Source: Myxococcales bacterium
Lineage (GTDB): Bacteria; Myxococcota; Polyangia; Nannocystales; Nannocystaceae
Direction of reading: 5' to 3'
Assembly (NCBI GenBank): GCA_016793465.1
Contig: JAEUJW010000089.1
Span: forward strand, 167,331 to 231,330
Length of the DNA: 64,000 nucleotides
In this document: piece after piece, positions 8,203-18,625 of the stretch
Position numbering within the stretch: the first letter of the stretch is position 1
How the letters are laid out: each line of letters starts with the position of its first letter
Made by a program: the position numbers and the translations under genes
Notes under the pieces: model-generated
Told to the model about the DNA's origin: nothing
Databases searched by the model: none
What the model saw: only the letters and a program-made list of their open reading frames with translations

Positions 8203-9498
8203 TCAGAAGCGGCCGCTGACGGTCAGGCCGACCTGGCCGAGGCCGGCGTAGGGGGCCACGCTGGCGCCGCGCTGCAGGCGGCGGCGCGTCAGGAGCTGGG
8301 TGAGCGCGCCGGTGGTGGTGCCGAGGCCGAGGCCGAGGATCGCGGCGGCGACGAGGCGGCGGGTGACGCGGGCGTTGATGTCGGCGAGCGGGCCGGACAG
8401 GAGGTAGCGGTCGAGGAACACGGTGTTGGTGCCGGTCCAGGCCGCGCCGAGCACGAGCAGGCCGCCGCCGGCGCCGAGCAGGCCCCACCAGGCCCGCTGC
8501 GGGACGTCGAAGAACCCGGGGATGGCGGCGGCGGCCAGGCCGACGCCGGCGCCGAGCAGGCCGACGCCGGCGCCGGTGACGTGGATCGGGGAGATGAGCG
8601 CGTTGCCGCAGGTGGCCCCGTAGGCGCGGTCGCAGGCGTCGCCGTAGAGCGCGGCGATGTACCGCTTGCGGCCGTACACGGTCAGGCCGAAGCCGACGGC
8701 CACCGGCGCGGCGGCGCCGAGGCCGAGGCCGAGCGACACCTTCCTGGTCTTGGGGGCAGGTTTCTTCGGACCTGTCCCGAAAGACATGCCGTCGTCGCCG
8801 GGGGCGAGCGCGAGCGGCACCTCGAGCGGCCTCGTGTCGGCGACGACGAACTCCTGGCGGGCCGGGGCGAGGCCGCGGGCGCGGGTCTCGACGGTCCAGC
8901 CGCCGCGCGAGAGGCGGAGCGTGCAGGGGGTCTCGCGGGCGGTGCACGACCAGGTCTTGCCGCCGTCGCTGGCGCGCACGGTGATGGCGACGGCGACCGC
9001 GGCGTCGCCGTCGATGCGGGTCGGGAAGCTGACGTCGGCGTGCAGCGTGTCGGGCATGAGGGCCCAGCTCTGGGTCTGCTCGGGGCGGGTGGCGTCGACC
9101 GTGAATTCGCGGGTGCTCGAGAGGAAGCCGGGGGCGCTGGACTCGACGCGCCACACGCCGGCGGGCAGCTCGAGGCGCAGGGGGGCGGGCGGGTCGTCGG
9201 TGGTGTCGGGTCGGGGCAGCTCGCGGGCGACGGCGCTGCGGCGGTTGCCGAAGCCGTCGCCGGTCGGGCGGAGGATCAGCCGCACGCCCATGCGGCGGGC
9301 GAGCGCGGGGCCGGGGTCGAGGAGGACCACGTAGCCCGGCTGGGGGGCCGCGGGGGCTGGCGGCGCGTCGGCCGGCGGCGCCGCGGTCGGCGTGTCGGCG
9401 GGCGGCGGCGCTGCGGCGGGCGCCGGTTCGGCGTGCGCAGTGCCGTGGGCCAGCGCCGCGACGAGGGCGGCGATCGTCCACGCGAAGGGAGAGGCCAT
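8203..9498 (-). CDS. Exported Pro/Ala-rich membrane protein of unknown function
   Basis: 431 aa. It begins with a signal peptide (MASPFAWTIAALVAALAHGTAHAEP), then a Pro/Ala spacer. A beta-rich region of about 200 aa follows with PEGA-like features (LELPAGVWRVESSAPGF; LRLSRGGWTVETRARGL). The C-terminal half has three or four hydrophobic Gly/Ala/Leu segments interrupted by a Cys pair (CDRAYGATCGN). It ends in VGLTVSGRF with a terminal Phe, reminiscent of, but not proof of, an outer-membrane C-terminus. It is convergent with the VOC gene, only 4 bases apart. I infer an envelope protein whose PEGA-like repeats may face the periplasm. Confidence 0.6.
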   Translation of the reverse strand: MASPFAWTIAALVAALAHGTAHAEPAPAAAPPPADTPTAAPPADAPPAPAAPQPGYVVLLDPGPALARRMGVRLILRPTGDGFGNRRSAVARELPRPDTTDDPPAPLRLELPAGVWRVESSAPGFLSSTREFTVDATRPEQTQSWALMPDTLHADVSFPTRIDGDAAVAVAITVRASDGGKTWSCTARETPCTLRLSRGGWTVETRARGLAPARQEFVVADTRPLEVPLALAPGDDGMSFGTGPKKPAPKTRKVSLGLGLGAAAPVAVGFGLTVYGRKRYIAALYGDACDRAYGATCGNALISPIHVTGAGVGLLGAGVGLAAAAIPGFFDVPQRAWWGLLGAGGGLLVLGAAWTGTNTVFLDRYLLSGPLADINARVTRRLVAAAILGLGLGTTTGALTQLLTRRRLQRGASVAPYAGLGQVGLTVSGRF

Positions 9499-9544
9499 CG
9501 GTAGGCGATCATCCTGGCACAAACGCCGGCCGTATTAAACGGTC

Positions 9545-9574
9545 GACGGCGCGCGCCGCGGGGCGCGCGCCGTC
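9545..9574 (-). terminator. GC-rich hairpin downstream of lipoprotein gene
   Basis: Perfect inverted repeat with 13-bp arms (GACGGCGCGCGCC / GGCGCGCGCCGTC) and a 4-base loop, 60-90 bases past the stop of the lipoprotein gene on the minus strand. It is followed in that direction only by a weak GTTTAAT stretch, so it is a candidate rather than a classical terminator. Confidence 0.5.
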
Positions 9575-9633
9575 AGGGCTGTCCTATCGGACATGTGCAC
9601 AAGCGCACCGATGCGAGTCGGCGCGCGCTGCCG

Positions 9634-10431
9634 TCACGGGGCGTCGGGCGTGCAGGGCGTGCCGTTGCAGGTGAGGTCGCAGTTGGTCGCGGTGCACTCG
9701 ATGCCGATGGTCAGCTTGATGGTGTGGCCGGGGCCGGGCGGGTCGAAGTTGAAGGCGGCGATCGAGCCGATGGTCTTGCCGGCCGCGTCGCGCGGGGTGA
9801 TCTCGACGGTGTCGATGTCGTTGCCGTTGAGGCGGCGGTCGGCGTCGACGAGCAGGTGGTAGCCGTCGCCGGCGTCGGCGGCCTGGTCGCAGCTGAACTC
9901 GCCGTCGCCGAGCGGGGAGTTGCCGCCGTCGCGGCGGGCCTCGATCGACAGCGTCTCGAGCTCGACCTGCGTGCACTGGTTGAACTCGAAGCCGGAGAAG
10001 CTCCAGCGGACCTGCAGCTTGGCGGGGGTGAGGTTGAGGCGGACCTCGTCGGCGGTCACGTCCTGGCCCTCGAGCACCTCGGCGACGCTGCCCTCGCCCT
10101 CGTTGTCGAACACGACCAGGCCGTCGGCGTCCTTGCCCTCGGCGACGACGTCGTAGTTGCCGGCGTCGATGGTGGTGAACAGGGCCTGGCCCTCGGCGCA
10201 GGGCGCGGTCTCCTCGGCGACGGGCTCGCCGGAGTCGACGGTGCCCTTGCGGTAGAGGGCGATGCGCACGTCGTCGACCGGGACGTCGGCGCCGCTCGGG
10301 TTCTTGAACGAGCAGATGTTGGCGGAGCCGATCTTGAAGGGGACCGTGAGCGAGCCGGTCGGGGTGTCGTTGTTGCAGGCGGCGAGGGCGACGACGAGAC
10401 AGGCGGAGGACACGAGCAGGTTGGACTTCAT
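9634..10431 (-). CDS. Hypothetical lipoprotein
   Basis: 265-aa lipoprotein: MKSNLLVSSACLVVALAAC carries an n-region Lys, a hydrophobic core and a lipobox ending in Cys19. AAGGA sits about eight bases before this ATG, which is why it is chosen over the ATG six bases upstream. The mature part is beta-rich and acidic, with six or more Cys (for example CTATNCDLTCNGTPC near the end), and segments such as IDAGNYDVVAEGKDADG resemble carboxypeptidase-regulatory-like folds. No family is recognised. It is a monocistronic-looking gene, flanked downstream by a strong hairpin. Surface or periplasmic location is inferred. Confidence 0.68.
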   Translation of the reverse strand: MKSNLLVSSACLVVALAACNNDTPTGSLTVPFKIGSANICSFKNPSGADVPVDDVRIALYRKGTVDSGEPVAEETAPCAEGQALFTTIDAGNYDVVAEGKDADGLVVFDNEGEGSVAEVLEGQDVTADEVRLNLTPAKLQVRWSFSGFEFNQCTQVELETLSIEARRDGGNSPLGDGEFSCDQAADAGDGYHLLVDADRRLNGNDIDTVEITPRDAAGKTIGSIAAFNFDPPGPGHTIKLTIGIECTATNCDLTCNGTPCTPDAP

Positions 10432-10629
10432 GGACATTTCCTTACAGGGGCGCAGGGACGGGGCGACGCCCGGCCTTCTTCATGCGGCGCCGCACGGTGG
10501 GCGGGTCCCGGTACACAGATAGCCGACCGCGCCCCCGGGGAACAAGTTTCGACGAGCGGGGCCGAGGCGGCGAGGGGCCTCGGGCGTGTCTTTGGTCTCA
10601 GGCCGGCGGACCCGGAGGGTCTGCTGAAG

Positions 10630-12651
10630 TCAGTCGCGGATGTACGAGCGCGCCTCGGCCCGCGCGGCCCGACTGCCGAGCACGTGGAACACCCGGAGGC
10701 GGCGCAGGGTGACCGGGGAGAGCTGCCCCAGCGGCACGTGGACGATCTTCTTGTCCATGCGCTGGGCGAGCTGGCGCAACGCCTGGCGGGGCGGGGCGGG
10801 GGCGGCGTAGACGACCACGTGCTCGGGGGTGTGGTCGAGGGCGGCCAGCAGCAGGACCTCGGCCTTGGACCGCGCCTCGGCGTAATAGGGGTCCTCCCAC
10901 ACGCCGAACATGGTCCCGGGCGGGCGGACCAGCAGGAAGCCGCCGTAGAGGGCGCGGCCGATGGCGGGGCCGACCACGCGGGCGAGCGGGTCGGTCGCGT
11001 ACAAGGCCATGTCGCCCTCCTCGTCGTGCTCGCCTTGCCAGGTCATGTGCCAGGGGAAGCGGGGCTCGCCGGGTGGGGCCAGGGGTTCGTCGTCGAAGAT
11101 CACGACCACGGCCCCGGGCTTGCCACGCAGCGGGCGTTCGCGGCGCACGAAGATGGTGCCGGTGTGCCAGTTGCGGACGGTCTCGCGGACGTCGATGCCG
11201 TCGTAGAGATTGGCGGAGAACGGCTCGGTGACGGTCTGCGAGGCGCTCATGACCCGCTCGGTGCGCTTGCGGAGGAACGCGCCGTAGTGCTCGAGGGCGA
11301 GGTCCTCGGGCGGGTACGAGCAGATGGTGTCGCCGGAGAACTGCTCGGCCCACTCGCCGCGGCGGCGCTCCTGGGGGCGGGGCCGGACCACGCGCACCAG
11401 TCGGCGGCGGCGCTGGAGGGTCTTGGGGTGGAAGCGGATGGTGCGGACGCGGTCGTGGAGGTCGCGCAGGCCGAGGTCGATGGCCGGGAACTCGGGGCGC
11501 GAGGTCTGCCAGGGGTAGGTCGTGGCGGCCTCCCAGACCTCGTGGGCGTAGTTGTCGTCGGCGAAGCCGCGGGCGGCGATCACCAGCTGGTAGAGGTCGG
11601 GGCCGAGGCCGCCCTCGACCCAGGCGTAGCGGCAGGCGTAGCGCAGCATGGCGATCAGGCTGCCCGGGCGCAGCGACTCGCCGGTGCGCTCGCGGTGGGC
11701 CGCGCGGGCCTGCTGGCACAGCGTCAGGTAGAGGCCCATGCGTCCGGTCGCCCGCGGGCGCAGCTCGTCGTGCTCGGGCGGGGGCTCGCTGCGGAACGGG
11801 TCCATCTTGGGGGCCTGGCGCGCGCGCGTGAACAGGTCGACGACGGCGGCGGTGTGCGCGGGGCCGTGGGCCGTCGGCGGGGCGGTGCCGCGGCTGCGCT
11901 CGTAGGCGGCGTTGATGAAGGGCAGCTCGGCGAGGACCTCGCGGGAGGCGGACTCGCTGACGTGGTGCACGCTGACGTCGTCGCGGCGCAGGCGGCGTAG
12001 CGGGGTCGGGCTGGCGCCGAGCTGCAGCAGTTCGAGCACGCCGCGGGCGTGGTGGAGGCCGCAGACCACGAGGATGAGCGAGTCGGGCGGGCGCTCGTGC
12101 ACGAGGTGCTCGACGTGGAAGGCCATGGTCTGCTCGCGTTCGTCGTCCTCGGGGGCGCGCGGGCTGTGGGCGGCGGCGGCGAGGGCGGCCTGCAGCCAGG
12201 CGCGGGCGCCGGCGGACTCGGCGGCGATGGCGTCGGGCAGGCGGTCGCGGGCGGCGGGGTAGCGGTCGACGTCGCGGTCGATGAAGTGCACGGGGATGCC
12301 GAGCTCGAGGCCGCGGCGGGTGGCCTCGACGAGCGCGTCGGCGGGCTCGATCGGCAGGTACACCGGGCGGCCGTCGGCGGCCGCGTACTGCACGACGCTG
12401 AGCAGCGGCAGGCGGCGCACGGCGCGGAGGATCGGTCCCTCGAGCGACTCGGGGTACTCGACGGCGATGGCCGCGGGGGTCAGCTTCTCGATGGCGCGGC
12501 GGACCATCCACGCGAACTCCATGCGGCCGTGCAGGACCGGCAGCACGACCACGCCGGGGCGCACGAGCCCGAGCTCGGTGAGCTCCTCGCGGCCGAGCGC
12601 GAGCGGGTCGGGCCAGGCCGGGCGGTAGGTCGGGGCCGTCTCGTCGGACAT
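10630..12651 (-). CDS. Large TraB/EreA/DUF5682-like protein paired with a MoxR ATPase
   Basis: 673 aa, no signal peptide. The N-terminal 240 aa follow the TraB/ChaN/EreA-fold layout: VVLPVLHGRMEFAWMVRRAI, a PxxIAVEYPESLEGP strand with Glu, PVYLPIEPADAL, IPVHFIDRD, and the late VVCGLHHARGVLELL with paired His. The same layout is seen in DUF5682 proteins, which are known partners of MoxR ATPases. The remaining 430 aa contain FRSEPPPEHDELRPRATGRMGLYLTLCQQ, an Arg-rich middle, and a conserved-looking TVTEPFSANLYDGIDVRETVRNWHTGTIFVRRE block. The C-terminus has a Rossmann-like DHTPEHVVVYAAPAP stretch. It lies 16 bases downstream of the MoxR gene. Function is unknown; a MoxR-driven conflict or chaperone complex is an inference. 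Confidence 0.55.
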   Translation of the reverse strand: MSDETAPTYRPAWPDPLALGREELTELGLVRPGVVVLPVLHGRMEFAWMVRRAIEKLTPAAIAVEYPESLEGPILRAVRRLPLLSVVQYAAADGRPVYLPIEPADALVEATRRGLELGIPVHFIDRDVDRYPAARDRLPDAIAAESAGARAWLQAALAAAAHSPRAPEDDEREQTMAFHVEHLVHERPPDSLILVVCGLHHARGVLELLQLGASPTPLRRLRRDDVSVHHVSESASREVLAELPFINAAYERSRGTAPPTAHGPAHTAAVVDLFTRARQAPKMDPFRSEPPPEHDELRPRATGRMGLYLTLCQQARAAHRERTGESLRPGSLIAMLRYACRYAWVEGGLGPDLYQLVIAARGFADDNYAHEVWEAATTYPWQTSRPEFPAIDLGLRDLHDRVRTIRFHPKTLQRRRRLVRVVRPRPQERRRGEWAEQFSGDTICSYPPEDLALEHYGAFLRKRTERVMSASQTVTEPFSANLYDGIDVRETVRNWHTGTIFVRRERPLRGKPGAVVVIFDDEPLAPPGEPRFPWHMTWQGEHDEEGDMALYATDPLARVVGPAIGRALYGGFLLVRPPGTMFGVWEDPYYAEARSKAEVLLLAALDHTPEHVVVYAAPAPPRQALRQLAQRMDKKIVHVPLGQLSPVTLRRLRVFHVLGSRAARAEARSYIRD

Positions 12652-12667
12652 ACCGGGGCCGCCGCGC

Positions 12668-13513
12668 TCAGGGGGCGATCGGGGCCTCGCCGGGGAGGAA
12701 CTCGAGGGCCTCCTCGCCGAGGATCTGGTGGGTGGCCTGGCGGACGTGGCGCTTGATGTCGAGGCCGCTGCGCTCGCTGGCCCCGAGCTTCAGGGCGTAG
12801 CGGGCGATGTTGATGCCGTCGCGCACGGTGTAGGGCTGGTCGTCCTCGTGGGCGCGCTCGAGGAACACGGACAGGTAGTGGAGGATGCGCTGGTTGGCGA
12901 ACGGCAGGTTGGCTTGCAGGATCTGCAGCTCCTCGTCGCGCTCCGGGAAGTCGATCAGGATCTGCGGCTGGAGGCGGCTGTGGATGTACTCGGGGATGTC
13001 GAAGGTGCTCGAGTCGTCGTTCATGGTGGCGCACACGCGGAACTGGCGGTGCGCGGGGATCTTGATGCCGGCGACGATGCTCTCGACGTAGCGGCGGCGG
13101 TCGAGCAGCGGGGCCAGCGAGGCCCAGCTCTTCTCGCTCATGCGGTTGCCCTCGTCGAGCACGCACACGCCGCCGGCGATCATGGCGCTGACCAGCGGGC
13201 TGGCGATGTAGCGCAGCTTCTGGCCGTCGGCGATCACGGGGGTGACGAGCAGGTCCTCCGGACGGGTGTCCATGGTCGCCTGGAACACGTAGACCGGCAG
13301 GCCCAGCGAGCGGGCCGCGGCCGCGGCCAGGGTGGTCTTGCCAACCCCGGGTTTGCCGACTAAACGGGGGGACAGCGCGTGGTCCTGCTCGTCGACAAGC
13401 ATCCAGGCGGCCAACAACTGGCGCTTCAGCTCGGGGCGGCCGACCCACTCCCAGTCGAGGTCGTCCGGGGGAGTGAGGCGCAGCTCGACGCCTTGGATCA
13501 CGACGGAGTCCAT
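12668..13513 (-). CDS. MoxR-type AAA+ ATPase
   Basis: 281-aa AAA+ ATPase. Walker A is GKPGVGKTTL near residue 54; Walker B is GGVCVLDEGNRM, with the DEGN variant common in MoxR/CbbQ proteins. A sensor-1 Asn follows in VCATMNDD, then an arginine-finger-type IHSRLQPQ. MoxR ATPases usually act as chaperones that insert metals or assemble partners containing VWA domains. No VWA gene is adjacent; instead a large TraB/DUF5682-like gene follows after 16 bases. Start ATG 13513 (MDSVVIQGVEL) opens the operon and follows a 220-base divergent region shared with mepA-like 13733. It is more likely a dedicated operon ATPase than a housekeeping protein. Confidence 0.85.
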   Translation of the reverse strand: MDSVVIQGVELRLTPPDDLDWEWVGRPELKRQLLAAWMLVDEQDHALSPRLVGKPGVGKTTLAAAAARSLGLPVYVFQATMDTRPEDLLVTPVIADGQKLRYIASPLVSAMIAGGVCVLDEGNRMSEKSWASLAPLLDRRRYVESIVAGIKIPAHRQFRVCATMNDDSSTFDIPEYIHSRLQPQILIDFPERDEELQILQANLPFANQRILHYLSVFLERAHEDDQPYTVRDGINIARYALKLGASERSGLDIKRHVRQATHQILGEEALEFLPGEAPIAP

Positions 13514-13732
13514 GATGGCCCGGGGTATATCAGGCCTGTGCGGGACGAGGCCAGGACTCGCGGGCGGGGAATAATGGCGGGGGACTGCGGGATTGAGGTG
13601 AATAAACTCAGGCTCGGGGGGTCTAGCTGGCTCCACGGGCCCCCGGGCTACCCTCCCGGAGCCCACAGGAGCGCCGTACAGGCGACGGCCTCCACGACCC
13701 TCCGGAACTGAAATCACAGGTCGGAACACCGC

Positions 13733-14992
13733 ATGCGCCCACGCTTCAGCTCTGCGTTCGCCACCTTCGTGGCCCTGTTCATCGGCGTCGCCGCGCCGGC
13801 CGCGGCCCAGTCGCCGGCCGCGGCCGCGATCGCCACCGGGGCGGCGCCCCCGCCGGCCGTCGAGCGGGAGTCCGACCCGCCGCCGGGCGCCCCCGACGAG
13901 GCCGAGAGCGACGTGGACGCGGAGCCCGACCCGATCGACACCCGCGAGCTGAAGCGCGTGGTCAAGCCGAAGACCGGCGTGAAGCCGGCGAGCGAGCAGG
14001 TCAAGGCGGTCAAGAAGGCCAAGGCGCTGTCGCAGAAGATCAAAGGCGACAAGCGCTGCGACTTTCGCATGCCGCTGTACGAGCACGAGGTGGTCGACGG
14101 CGACATGCTGAGCAGCATCGCCGCCCGCTACGGCGTGCGCGTCGGCGAGATCGTCAAGCTCAACCCGGGGCTCAACCCCAACAAGCTGAGGATCGGCAAG
14201 AAGGTCAAGGTCTGCCCGGAGATCGCGCCGCGCCTGCGCGAGGAGTTCACGTACCAGATCAAGAAGGGCGACACGCTGTCCGAGATCGGCGAGAAGTACG
14301 GGCTCACGCCGAAGGAGATCATCGCCCTGCAGAAGCCGTCGCTGCGCGCGCGGCTCACGAAGAGCCGCAGCGACCTGCGCCTCAGCGACGAGCTGACGCT
14401 GATCGTCGACGGCGGGATCATCCCGGAGTTCGCACCGAAGCACGAGGACCGCGGCACCCTGAAGGTCGGCATCCAGCTCGAGCCGGGCAAGGGTTATATA
14501 ATTAAACGTCCGCACCTGGCCTACGGGACAGGTATGTGCGTGAAGGCGATCAAGGCGGCGCTGTCGCGCTACAAGCAGACCAAGGCCGGCAAGGCCGGGC
14601 CGGCGATCCACGTCGGCGACATCAGCGCGCGCGGCGGCGGGGCCCTGAAGGGCCACATGTCGCACCAGAAGGGCATCGACGTCGACATCGGCCTGGTGCT
14701 GAAGGGGGCCGACGCCGACGAGGTCCGCTTCCGCACCGGCAACGAGGGGAACCTCGACATCCCGCGCACGTGGGCGCTGATCAAAGCGTTCGTCGACAAC
14801 CCCGACGTGCGGGCGGTGTTCCTCGACTACAGGCTGCAGAAGCTGCTCTACGAGCACGCGCGCCAGCAGAAGGTGCCCGAGTCGAAGCTCGACGAGCTGT
14901 TCCAGTACCCGCGCGGGAAGGGCCGCAACTTCGGGATCATCCGCCACTGGAAGGGGCACAAGGACCACTTCCACGTGCGGTTCAAGCGCTAG
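13733..14992 (+). CDS. mepA: LysM-containing penicillin-insensitive murein endopeptidase (MepA/M74)
   Basis: Exported peptidoglycan DD-endopeptidase. The signal peptide is MRPRFSSAFATFVALFIGVAAPAAAQS, followed by an acidic Pro-rich spacer. Two LysM domains follow: YEHEVVDGDMLSSIAARYGVRVGEIVKLNP and FTYQIKKGDTLSEIGEKYGLTPKEIIALQ. The C-terminal 200 aa are an M74 metallopeptidase, with zinc-ligand segments GHMSHQKGIDVDIG and HWKGHKDHFHVRF at the end, as in E. coli MepA. LysM fusions anchor the enzyme on glycan strands. A striking AT-rich stretch (14494-14506, encoding Y-I-I-K) sits inside otherwise GC-rich codons. It diverges from the MoxR operon and converges with the Uma2 gene. Confidence 0.92.
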   Translation: MRPRFSSAFATFVALFIGVAAPAAAQSPAAAAIATGAAPPPAVERESDPPPGAPDEAESDVDAEPDPIDTRELKRVVKPKTGVKPASEQVKAVKKAKALSQKIKGDKRCDFRMPLYEHEVVDGDMLSSIAARYGVRVGEIVKLNPGLNPNKLRIGKKVKVCPEIAPRLREEFTYQIKKGDTLSEIGEKYGLTPKEIIALQKPSLRARLTKSRSDLRLSDELTLIVDGGIIPEFAPKHEDRGTLKVGIQLEPGKGYIIKRPHLAYGTGMCVKAIKAALSRYKQTKAGKAGPAIHVGDISARGGGALKGHMSHQKGIDVDIGLVLKGADADEVRFRTGNEGNLDIPRTWALIKAFVDNPDVRAVFLDYRLQKLLYEHARQQKVPESKLDELFQYPRGKGRNFGIIRHWKGHKDHFHVRFKR

Positions 14993-15006
14993 TTCCAGTC
15001 AAAGCG

Positions 15007-15585
15007 TCAGGCCGGGTCGCCGTCGGCGCCGAGGTATTCGAGGGTTCGCTCATAGACCTCGGCGACGGTGAAGCTGCACGGCGGCTGGTGGAGGGTGATG
15101 GCCTCCGAGAGGCCGCGGTGGGCGCTGTATTGCCAGCCGTCGGGGTTGCGGCGGTAGAGCTCGACCAGCGCCTCCGCCTGCGAGACCAGCACGTAGGTCT
15201 GCAGACTCGGGAAGCCGTCGCGGTAGTGGGCCCATTTTTTCCCGCGGTCGTAGGGCTCGGTCGAGGGGGAGAGGACCTCGGCGAGCAGGGTCGGGCGTTC
15301 GATCAGGCGCTCGCCGCGACGGAGCGGATCGCAGCGTACGACGACGTCGGGGTAGAAGGATGCGCTGGCGGTGCAGACCTTGGCGCCCTCCTGAAACACC
15401 AGGCAGTGCTTCGGGAGGCGTTGCCGGAGGATCGAGTACAGGTTGCCTGCGATCAGGCCGTGGACGAGCGAGGCGCCGACCATGGCGAAGACCTCGCCGT
15501 CGACGAATTCGTGGCGCTCCGGCTGCTGCTCTTCCCAGGCGAGGAAGTCGGCGAGGGTCATCGCGGGCCTCGGGAGCGCGGACAT
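15007..15585 (-). CDS. Uma2 family PD-(D/E)XK nuclease-fold protein
   Basis: 192-aa Uma2 (DUF820) protein. The domain is visible throughout: MTLADFLAWEEQQPERHEFVDGEV, HGLIAGNLYSILRQRL, then the nuclease-like core YPDVVVRCD, LLAEVLSPST, and YDRGKKWAHYRD with the Asp/Glu/Lys pattern. The family is abundant in myxobacteria and cyanobacteria; most members have no known substrate. Start ATG 15585 (MSALPRPAMTL) is chosen over the upstream in-frame codon at 15621 because the domain starts right after it. It is convergent with mepA, 14 bases away. It is not accompanied by an antitoxin or transposase. Confidence 0.88.
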   Translation of the reverse strand: MSALPRPAMTLADFLAWEEQQPERHEFVDGEVFAMVGASLVHGLIAGNLYSILRQRLPKHCLVFQEGAKVCTASASFYPDVVVRCDPLRRGERLIERPTLLAEVLSPSTEPYDRGKKWAHYRDGFPSLQTYVLVSQAEALVELYRRNPDGWQYSAHRGLSEAITLHQPPCSFTVAEVYERTLEYLGADGDPA

Positions 15586-15720
15586 GAGACGACTGTACCA
15601 GCGGTCCCCGCGAGGGGCCACCGCGGGTCCGGCGGCGCCGCGGGCGAGCGCGCCGTGGGGCCCGCGTGGACTGTGTGAGTGACGATGTCGAGGCGGCTCG
15701 CGCGAGGGGCCGCGTCGGGG

Positions 15721-16254
15721 CTAACGCGGCGGGGTCGTCGGGATCTCGCGCGCGTGGTCGGCGACATGCAGGCGCGGCGGGTCGCCGTCGTCGAGCCAGG
15801 CGGTGAGGTCCATCGCGGCCGTGTTCAATAAGCGGACGGCGAGCGGGCGGCCGCTGCGGCGGGCGGGCACGCTGGCGCGCAGGCCCTGGCCGTCGTCCCA
15901 CAGGGTCGCGGGGGCGAGGGGGACGAGGCGGCCGTCGTCGAGGCGGAGCTGCGGCGCGCCGGCGTCGTCGCGGAGCACGGCGGTGGCGCGCAGCGGGGTG
16001 TCGTCGACCGTGAGGTAACACCACTGGGCGCCGACGTGGAGCGTGGGCTCGCCGGCGTCGTCGAGGTCGAGGCCGTCGAGGAAGAGGGCGTGGACGCGTG
16101 GGTGGGCCACTTCGTCGCCCTCGAAGTGGAAGCGGCCGGTGCGGTCGAGGCGCAGGGGGACCCCGCGGCGCAGGCGCTCGAGGGTCGCGGGGTCGAGGGC
16201 AGGCGCGGTGCTCGCGTCGGCGGCCTGCGCGGGCGAATTGCTGGCGGCGGGCAT
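15721..16254 (-). CDS. DUF1285-like small protein (tentative)
   Basis: 177 aa, cytoplasmic, Asp/Leu/Pro-rich. The pattern LRLDRTGRFHFEGDEVAHPRVHALFLDGL...HVGAQWCYLTVDDTPLRATAV parallels DUF1285 proteins: an 'R-x-G-x-W/F-x-H-G-x-x-I-x-H' strand, then an LF helix, then C/R-I-x-V-D-D-x-P. The C-terminal part has a second similar beta unit. It has no catalytic residues that I can identify. Its ATG lies 90 bases from the ABC-F start, and the genes diverge. The DUF match is by eye only. Confidence 0.5.
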   Translation of the reverse strand: MPAASNSPAQAADASTAPALDPATLERLRRGVPLRLDRTGRFHFEGDEVAHPRVHALFLDGLDLDDAGEPTLHVGAQWCYLTVDDTPLRATAVLRDDAGAPQLRLDDGRLVPLAPATLWDDGQGLRASVPARRSGRPLAVRLLNTAAMDLTAWLDDGDPPRLHVADHAREIPTTPPR

Positions 16255-16287
16255 GACCGGGCGAGTGTACGCCCGGTCGGAGGGCGG

Positions 16288-16326
16288 CGCCCGCGGACGG
16301 TGGTTGCTGCGGGCGGCAATTTTTTT
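16288..16326 (+). promoter_or_regulatory. Possible attenuator upstream of the ABC-F gene
   Basis: Stem CGCCCGC / GCGGGCG with a 14-base loop, then four bases and seven consecutive T (16320-16326), ending 17 bases before the GTG start. This resembles an intrinsic terminator read toward the ABC-F gene; leader attenuation is known for some antibiotic-responsive ABC-F genes. The gap between stem and T-tract makes it imperfect. Confidence 0.35.
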
Positions 16327-16343
16327 CTGTAAAACCCGCGGCC

Positions 16344-18398
<2,055 letters not shown>

Positions 18399-18457
18399 CG
18401 GGCGCTCGGCGTCCGCGGTGCGTTCACCGAGCGCCGGTCGTCCTCGCGGTCGGAGGG

Positions 18458-18625
18458 CGAGGTTCGCCGCGCCGGTGTGTTCGCGGTTGGTTCACGGAGC
18501 TCCGGCGGTCGTCCTCGCGGTTGGTTCACGGAGCTCCGGCGGTAGTCCTCGCGGCCGGGGGTCGAGGTTCGCCGCGCCGGTGTGTTCGCGGTGGGTTCAC
18601 GGATCTCCGGCGGTCGTCAGCGCGG
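18458..18625. repeat. 63-bp imperfect direct repeats with a 34-bp half copy
   Basis: Copies at 18458-18520 and 18563-18625 differ at only a few positions. A 34-bp partial copy of the second half lies at 18521-18554, and a degenerate relative starts near 18420. The second full copy runs into the 3' end and stop codon of the DUF4388 gene, so the array looks like local duplication of that gene tail. Confidence 0.75.

Noticed and set aside
9595..12000. 801-aa plus-strand open frame with Gly/Val/Glu/Ala-rich translation
   Set aside because: It is antisense to the hypothetical lipoprotein and the TraB-like gene. The GV/EV-rich composition is the usual mirror of GC-skewed codons, and no domain is visible.
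15007..15585. Uma2 protein as part of a toxin-antitoxin or transposon
   Set aside because: No partner gene or terminal repeats flank it; Uma2 genes are commonly solitary in myxobacteria.
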